Positions 6,709-10,741 of a stretch of 10,741 nt of DNA are shown piece by piece; positions within the stretch are counted from its first letter, which is position 1, and each line of letters opens with the position of its first letter. The DNA comes from Planctomycetota bacterium. GTDB taxonomy: Bacteria; Planctomycetota; Phycisphaerae; Sedimentisphaerales; Anaerobacaceae. The notes beneath the pieces were generated by a model. It saw only the letters and a program-made list of their open reading frames with translations, was not told the origin of the DNA and did no database searches. The stretch spans positions 1 through 10,741 of the forward strand of contig JAFNGF010000145.1 of assembly GCA_017885385.1 (NCBI GenBank), in the 5' to 3' direction. The translations under genes were made by a program, and so were the position numbers.

Positions 6709-9216
6709 TCATTGCGGACCCGGCTCAGGCAGTTTCAACTCTGTAGCTATGGCTCCGATGGTTGCCAGAACCGCGAAGATAAATATACGCCACAGACCGC
6801 CTATCACAATGCTGCCGGCGGCAATTGCCATGCTGTGGCTCAGTATCACCGAAATTATTGTATGGAGCAAGGCTGCTAAAACGCCGCAAACCGCTGCCGC
6901 GACGATCCGTTTGCCCAATGCTGCGCCGCCGCAGCCCAGAGTCACTGCTGCACCCGCAGCGAGGGGCAAGACCAGTACAAGCCACCAAACCTCCTTCAGG
7001 CTGGGTAGTTTTTCAAGATTGGCAAGATAGGCAAGGTCGGCAAACCCCAGTATTGCCGCTACAGCCGCAGCCCACAGACCTATGTGCCAGTACCGTGGTT
7101 CAATTAATGCCCGAAATTCGGCTCGTTTCCGCATCCGCCAGCGTATACTCAAAGGCCAGTTATAAAATAGATAAAATACTCCGTGCTCAAACAGAGCACC
7201 CCTCTCCCCAAATACCGGCACAATGTGCACAGCCTCAGTCGCCCAGTGTGCTGCGATAAATCTTGCTAGGGCAGGATAGCGATACGCCATTTGTATGGGA
7301 AACGCCAGGTAACCAACGAGCTTAAAGAAACTTAGGAATGCGGCGATATTGTAGTCCTTAAAGTTCCGCTCCTTTATCACCAGATACCATACGTAGAAAC
7401 CTCGAATCAGTGATCCTGGCGATATGGGGGTAAACTGAAACGCGAGCAGAATTGCGCCGGCTGCCAAGTAAGCCTCTCTGAAGGTTAGTCCCGGGTGCAT
7501 CGCCACGTAAGCGAATGCCACGATTACCCACACAATTTCTGACACCGGTAGGGTCATAAGATGCACGACAAGGCTTACAAGATATTTCTGTATAAAAGGC
7601 TCTTTAAGCTGTGAGAGGATGACCTGTGCATCTTCATCGTTGAGCATGTGCTTTTTCCGCCCCTCGGCGACCATTTCACGCAGCCACTGCTCCCTCAGTT
7701 GGGCGTCAAAATACAGTCTGACGGGCCAAACAATAATATTGGCCAGGCGTTCTTTCGCGAACTTGAAGTCGGTCAGAAAGCGATGCAGTCCGGCAGGCAG
7801 CACCGACAACGGCAGATGGCACAGGAATCTCCAAAGTGCACCTGCAGCTTTGAACGCCCGCTCAGCGTCAAGGCGTCCCGCTCTGTGCCAGACAATCACC
7901 TTTTCAGCCATCCTTGCCCTTACCGCCCGCCGCAAATAGCTCCAGCTCGACAACATCCCGGCGTAATGTTTGCGCCAGTCGGGCCGGCCCCAAATCCGCC
8001 GAATAAACTTGCCCAAAAACGGTATCAACCCAATCGCCAGAAATACCAGAGCCAGAACTTTGCTGTTTCGCAGCCTCCGCTGCGAATTCTCATCAACCAG
8101 ACCTCTGACCTTCCACCCCGTCACTGCACTGTCCAGTATCGTCGCCCATAGCTGCCCGCTGTACAGCAGCCGAATATGATTGTGGGTGATATCCACGGAA
8201 GAGTTTCGGTATACGCATTCAGCCGTTTTCAGCTCCTCAAGCATCTGCCCCATATCTGCAAACTCGTTGCGGTTGTCCCGAACAAAAGCTTCCAGCTTGC
8301 GGACGTCGCCGCGGTCAAACTGCACCAGGCTGCCTCGCATGATGCCTTTTGCTATCAGCTTGAAATCCCCCGGGCTCATGGGCAAAAACGGCAGAAGTGC
8401 AAGCCCGGCCCTGAAATCGACCGCCACCAGGCCCGCCGATGGATTGCCCTCGGTGTCGCTGCGTTTCAAGCAGTTAGGCTGACTCTTCCAGGTAGACCAT
8501 TCGTACTGCCTGGCAAATTCATGCCAGCCCATATCGTGGATAAGCTCAACAGATTTGGCCATGAATTCGCGTTTGGCTCTGTATTCGGGCGAACCAAGCT
8601 GTCGCTGGTCAACTGCTTTGCCCCGACGCCAGCGGCGGAGCAAGTCCAGCCGGTCGTCGACCTCCAGCCGCCACGTGCGTCCGTCAATCCACTCGCTCAG
8701 CTCACCGCAGCTGCCCAGCCGGCTATCGAGAAAAGTAGCGTGAATATCGGCGGCCGCATTCTCATCGCCGAACCGGATTTTTGCCCCGCGCCGGATGAAT
8801 TTCTGCCAGAGCGCGCCGGCCCTCGCCGCGGCGGGATTGACCTGAAGCGCGAACGCTCCCTGAAAACCGATCCAGTATAGAATGTTGCGAAACAGCCGAG
8901 CAAGGTTAGAAGGTGGGACAAGTATCTTCATAGCATAAACCTGGCCTGGCTGTAGACCGGGAATTTCGAATTTTTCCTGAGCCGTCTCGATGCTCAAGAC
9001 TTTTACTCGGTACACCTGCCCGGCAAAGCCGCCGCCAACAAACTGCTCGATAAGTAGTCGGACGTGCGCCGTGCGCTGCCCGCCAACTTCTGTCACGTCG
9101 TAAACAAGCTCCTCGCCCGCGTCGTAACGTGCGACCCGCATCGGCCGGTGCAAGCCGGTTGCACGGATCGCACTCTCAAGCTCTTTACAGACCTGGACAG
9201 AATAGTCCGCCGCCAT
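6709..9216 (-). CDS. large membrane protein with kinase-like N-terminal half, function unknown
   Basis: The 835-residue protein has two halves. The N-terminal part (about 50-350) resembles a protein-kinase fold: a glycine loop at 61-68 of GxGxxGxV form (GGGFAGQV), a lysine in VYAMKIL (Lys97), a possible hinge GELSEWIDG (171-179), Asn248 and an Asp-Phe-Arg at 267-269 where DFG would lie. The catalytic Asp expected five residues before the Asn appears to be Trp243, so it may be inactive or atypical. The second half is polytopic: hydrophobic segments at about 386-404, 545-573, 581-598, 603-614, 624-645, 711-731, 743-762, 770-794 and 797-825. The stretch FQFTPISPGSLIRGFYV (593-609) faintly recalls SPGG motifs of lipid flippase-like proteins. 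It starts 13 bases after pgpA with GGTGA/GAGAAG upstream, implying co-transcription. The kinase reading is inference. Confidence 0.85.
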   Translation of the reverse strand: MAADYSVQVCKELESAIRATGLHRPMRVARYDAGEELVYDVTEVGGQRTAHVRLLIEQFVGGGFAGQVYRVKVLSIETAQEKFEIPGLQPGQVYAMKILVPPSNLARLFRNILYWIGFQGAFALQVNPAAARAGALWQKFIRRGAKIRFGDENAAADIHATFLDSRLGSCGELSEWIDGRTWRLEVDDRLDLLRRWRRGKAVDQRQLGSPEYRAKREFMAKSVELIHDMGWHEFARQYEWSTWKSQPNCLKRSDTEGNPSAGLVAVDFRAGLALLPFLPMSPGDFKLIAKGIMRGSLVQFDRGDVRKLEAFVRDNRNEFADMGQMLEELKTAECVYRNSSVDITHNHIRLLYSGQLWATILDSAVTGWKVRGLVDENSQRRLRNSKVLALVFLAIGLIPFLGKFIRRIWGRPDWRKHYAGMLSSWSYLRRAVRARMAEKVIVWHRAGRLDAERAFKAAGALWRFLCHLPLSVLPAGLHRFLTDFKFAKERLANIIVWPVRLYFDAQLREQWLREMVAEGRKKHMLNDEDAQVILSQLKEPFIQKYLVSLVVHLMTLPVSEIVWVIVAFAYVAMHPGLTFREAYLAAGAILLAFQFTPISPGSLIRGFYVWYLVIKERNFKDYNIAAFLSFFKLVGYLAFPIQMAYRYPALARFIAAHWATEAVHIVPVFGERGALFEHGVFYLFYNWPLSIRWRMRKRAEFRALIEPRYWHIGLWAAAVAAILGFADLAYLANLEKLPSLKEVWWLVLVLPLAAGAAVTLGCGGAALGKRIVAAAVCGVLAALLHTIISVILSHSMAIAAGSIVIGGLWRIFIFAVLATIGAIATELKLPEPGPQ

Positions 9217-9229
9217 TGCTACTTCTCAC

Positions 9230-9721
9230 CTATCCAGCCGACCACTGGGCCCACAATTTCGGGCAAAGCACCAAAGCGATTGCGGCATACAGGCCGGCAA
9301 ATAAATCATCCGCAAGAATGCCCCATCCTCGCGGCAATTTTTCAAGCCTACGTGCCGGACAGGGCTTGATTACATCAAGGAGCCTGAATAAGAAAAAACC
9401 GCCCAAAGCCGGCGCCCACCAAATCGGCCCGCTTACGAATGCTCCTGCCAAGGCAAATGTGATTGCCTGGCCCGCAATCTCATCGGCGACAACCTCCGGC
9501 GGGTCCGCATCACCGGTCGCCGCTATCGAGGCAGGGGCACATTTGACGCAGATGACCGAACCGGCCAGCGTCAAAACCACCATGATGATAGTGATCACCG
9601 TAGAGGACACATTGAAGTAGGACATCAGAGCAAAGATAATCGCTGGTGGCAGCGAGCCCCAGCTGCCCGGAGCAAGGGGCAGCCAGCCCAGGCCAAAACC
9701 CGACGCTGCTAATCGTTTCAT
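9230..9721 (-). CDS. pgpA: phosphatidylglycerophosphatase A
   Basis: PgpA removes the phosphate from phosphatidylglycerophosphate to give phosphatidylglycerol, in the inner membrane. The 163-residue length is typical. Motifs seen in order: GFGLGWLPLAPGSWGSLP (8-25), DPPEVVADEIAGQ (73-85) with the conserved Asp80-Glu81, FRLLDVIKPCPARRLEKLP (112-130) and GWGILADDLFAG (132-143) with the paired aspartates. Hydrophobic helices lie between them. The ATG at 9719-9721 starts at the usual family N-terminus, though no clear Shine-Dalgarno precedes it. Together with CdsA in the same window it covers two steps of phosphatidylglycerol synthesis. The next gene starts 13 bases downstream. Confidence 0.93.
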   Translation of the reverse strand: MKRLAASGFGLGWLPLAPGSWGSLPPAIIFALMSYFNVSSTVITIIMVVLTLAGSVICVKCAPASIAATGDADPPEVVADEIAGQAITFALAGAFVSGPIWWAPALGGFFLFRLLDVIKPCPARRLEKLPRGWGILADDLFAGLYAAIALVLCPKLWAQWSAG

Positions 9722-9771
9722 CGTTGTGGAAGGTTAACTGACCCCGACCGTTAAGTCAAAGACTATTAACG

Positions 9772-9806
9772 CAATTCGACATTCGCAATTTTACATTCTG
9801 AATTCT
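9772..9806 (+). repeat. 7-bp-period repeat between the HNH gene and pgpA
   Basis: Five degenerate heptamers of the CAATTNT family (such as CAATTCG, CAATTTT and GAATTCT) occupy exactly 35 bases, the same size as the two cdsA copies. It lies eight bases after the HNH gene stop and is intergenic. It is more diverged than the other copies. Confidence 0.6.
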
Positions 9807-9814
9807 CTCCGCCC

Positions 9815-10351
9815 TCAGCCACTCCCGGATTCCGGGAAATTCAGACTGGCGAACTCGCCGTGATACTTCCTCGCCGCCCGGTCGTAGGCCTTCGCCGCGT
9901 CGATTTCGTTGCTGAAGGTGCCGAGATGTATTCTCTTTTTCTCGAATCCTATCTTAGCCTGCCATTTGCGATTCCTCTTTCTCCAATAAACTCCTTTGTA
10001 TTTCGATTGCGTTGCTCCCAAACGTTTTCCTCTGTGGTACATGTTCTGCGAATGCGTCGCGGCTCTGAGGTTTGCCCTTCTATTGTCCATACCATCGTGG
10101 TTGATATGGTCGACCAGCAGTCCATCGGCAACCTCTATGAGTTCACGGTGCATGTATATCCGAGCGAACTTGCTTGGTTTTGGGCCTTTGGCTTGTCTTG
10201 CCGCGTAGAAACTGCGAGGTCCTTTTATCGAAAACCATTCGTATCGTCGCAGTCGCTTGTAATCAGCCGGGTCTACCTTTCCGTATCTGGGCTGTGCCAG
10301 GCGAATCAGGCGAAACGTGTACCCATAGCGCAGCCGCCGATACAAAAGCAC
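9815..10351 (-). CDS. HNH endonuclease with AP2 DNA-binding domain
   Basis: The 178-residue frame holds an HNH_3-type nuclease motif, with MHRELI (His68) and VDHINHDGMDNRRANLR (80-96). An AP2/ERF-type domain follows at about 118-173 (KYKGVYWRKR...W...IHLGTF...AAKAYDRAARKYHGEFASLNFP). This HNH plus AP2 pairing is known from homing-endonuclease-like genes of phages and bacteria, and the likely role is DNA cleavage by a mobile or selfish gene. The GTG at 10349-10351 is the only ordinary start near the N-terminus and has no ribosome binding site. The frame is open upstream to a TAG at 10418-10420 and reads a plausible extension (LDIFDWLQRVLISPV). A GGAGG at 10412-10416 sits six bases before a GTC codon. 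The true start may be lost or non-canonical. Confidence 0.85.
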   Translation of the reverse strand: MLLYRRLRYGYTFRLIRLAQPRYGKVDPADYKRLRRYEWFSIKGPRSFYAARQAKGPKPSKFARIYMHRELIEVADGLLVDHINHDGMDNRRANLRAATHSQNMYHRGKRLGATQSKYKGVYWRKRNRKWQAKIGFEKKRIHLGTFSNEIDAAKAYDRAARKYHGEFASLNFPESGSG

Positions 10352-10741
10352 CGGCGAGATCAGTACGCGCTGCAGCCAATCGAAAATGTCAAGGCTTGCT
10401 TTGACTTGCCGCCTCCGCTAATGAGATGACAGAAGACAGATTACAGATGACAATATTTGTTGCCGCAAAGGGCACAGAGGAAACTGGGAAGGACTACCCG
10501 GTTGCTTGTTAATGGCTTTCTTGTTTACTCTGAGTTCTCTGTGGACTCTGTGGCCATCTTCGTTCGGCCGAAGGGTGAAAAACTATGCCCTTCTGTAATT
10601 GGATGGACCTGCGCGTTTGATGCGAAAAATCGCGAATTTTTCACATCGCCGATTTGTCTAAACCGTTAGCTCCAAGGGAGTAAAAAAAATTTCAAAATTT
10701 CCGATTTTTCGTCCCAGCTATCAGCACTTTTGATTGAAAAA
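10352..10741. other. gene-free region with degenerate repeats and small hairpins
   Basis: No convincing gene is seen in these 390 bases. About 10460-10560 contains imperfect inverted copies of a CACAGAG/CTCTGTG motif (gggcacagaggaaact near 10479, ctctgtggactctgtggcc near 10538), a pattern of dispersed repeats. Near 10563-10593 there is a perfect palindrome TTCGGCCGAA and a GAAGGG/CCCTTC hairpin. A GAAAAAT/ATTTTTC hairpin with loop CGCGA lies near 10623-10641. The last 60 bases are AT-rich with runs of A. Confidence 0.6.

Noticed and set aside
6521..6712. Open frame of 63 codons on the minus strand in the spacer before the radical SAM gene
   Set aside because: There is no ribosome binding site, the composition is unlike a real protein, and it overlaps the end of the membrane protein gene and the GC-rich hairpin.
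8176..8880. Long open frame of 234 codons on the plus strand
   Set aside because: It lies wholly antisense to the 835-residue membrane protein gene, has no recognisable domain or ribosome binding site, and reads like a shadow of the GC-rich gene.
10365..10390. TTGACA (-35-like) followed by a TACTGA on the minus strand upstream of the HNH gene
   Set aside because: The spacing is about 21 bases, too long for a standard promoter, and the -10 match is poor.
9860..10429. Open frame of 189 codons on the plus strand
   Set aside because: It is antisense to the HNH/AP2 gene, whose motifs are unmistakable, so this frame is a shadow.
10457..10669. Open frame of 70 codons on the plus strand
   Set aside because: It is built from the degenerate repeats of the gene-free region and has no ribosome binding site or recognisable domain.

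Overview
The window looks like chromosomal DNA of a planctomycete, most likely in the class Phycisphaerae. This is an inference from three things: the PGFGG form of the CdsA signature, an HNH endonuclease carrying a plant-like AP2 domain, and long conserved-looking proteins that fit no common family I recognise. It cannot be proven from the window alone. All ten genes lie on the minus strand, so transcription runs from high to low coordinates.

Layout in transcription order. At 10352-10741 there is a gene-free stretch of degenerate repeats and small hairpins. At 9815-10351 lies an HNH/AP2 endonuclease gene, probably a selfish or accessory gene, whose natural start codon may be lost. At 9230-9721 is pgpA (phosphatidylglycerophosphatase A), followed 13 bases later by a large unrecognised gene (6709-9216). 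That gene encodes an 835-residue protein with a kinase-like N-terminal half and a polytopic membrane C-terminal half. After a 218-base gap come a radical SAM/SPASM-like enzyme (5018-6490), a soluble conserved-looking protein (4166-4927) and a small two-helix membrane protein (3666-4145). The housekeeping genes purA, uppS, cdsA and the 5' part of a phoH-like gene follow, the last running off the window start.

Functional theme. cdsA makes CDP-diacylglycerol, pgpA completes phosphatidylglycerol synthesis, and uppS makes the undecaprenyl carrier for wall polymers. Much of the window therefore concerns envelope lipids, and the kinase-like membrane protein beside pgpA is the best candidate for an undescribed player. 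purA (AMP synthesis) and phoH (RNA-associated ATPase) are housekeeping neighbours.

The most striking non-gene signal is a load of short repeats that enter genes. A 7-bp-period repeat (CAATTNT) sits twice inside cdsA in the same reading phase, giving the peptide NFQLSIVN both times, and also occurs between genes. An 8-bp-period repeat (CTAATTCA) flanks cdsA and supplies its stop codon. A double-hairpin GC-rich palindrome is translated within the PhoH protein. A 59-bp compound palindrome sits between 20-bp perfect direct repeats at the 3' end of uppS.
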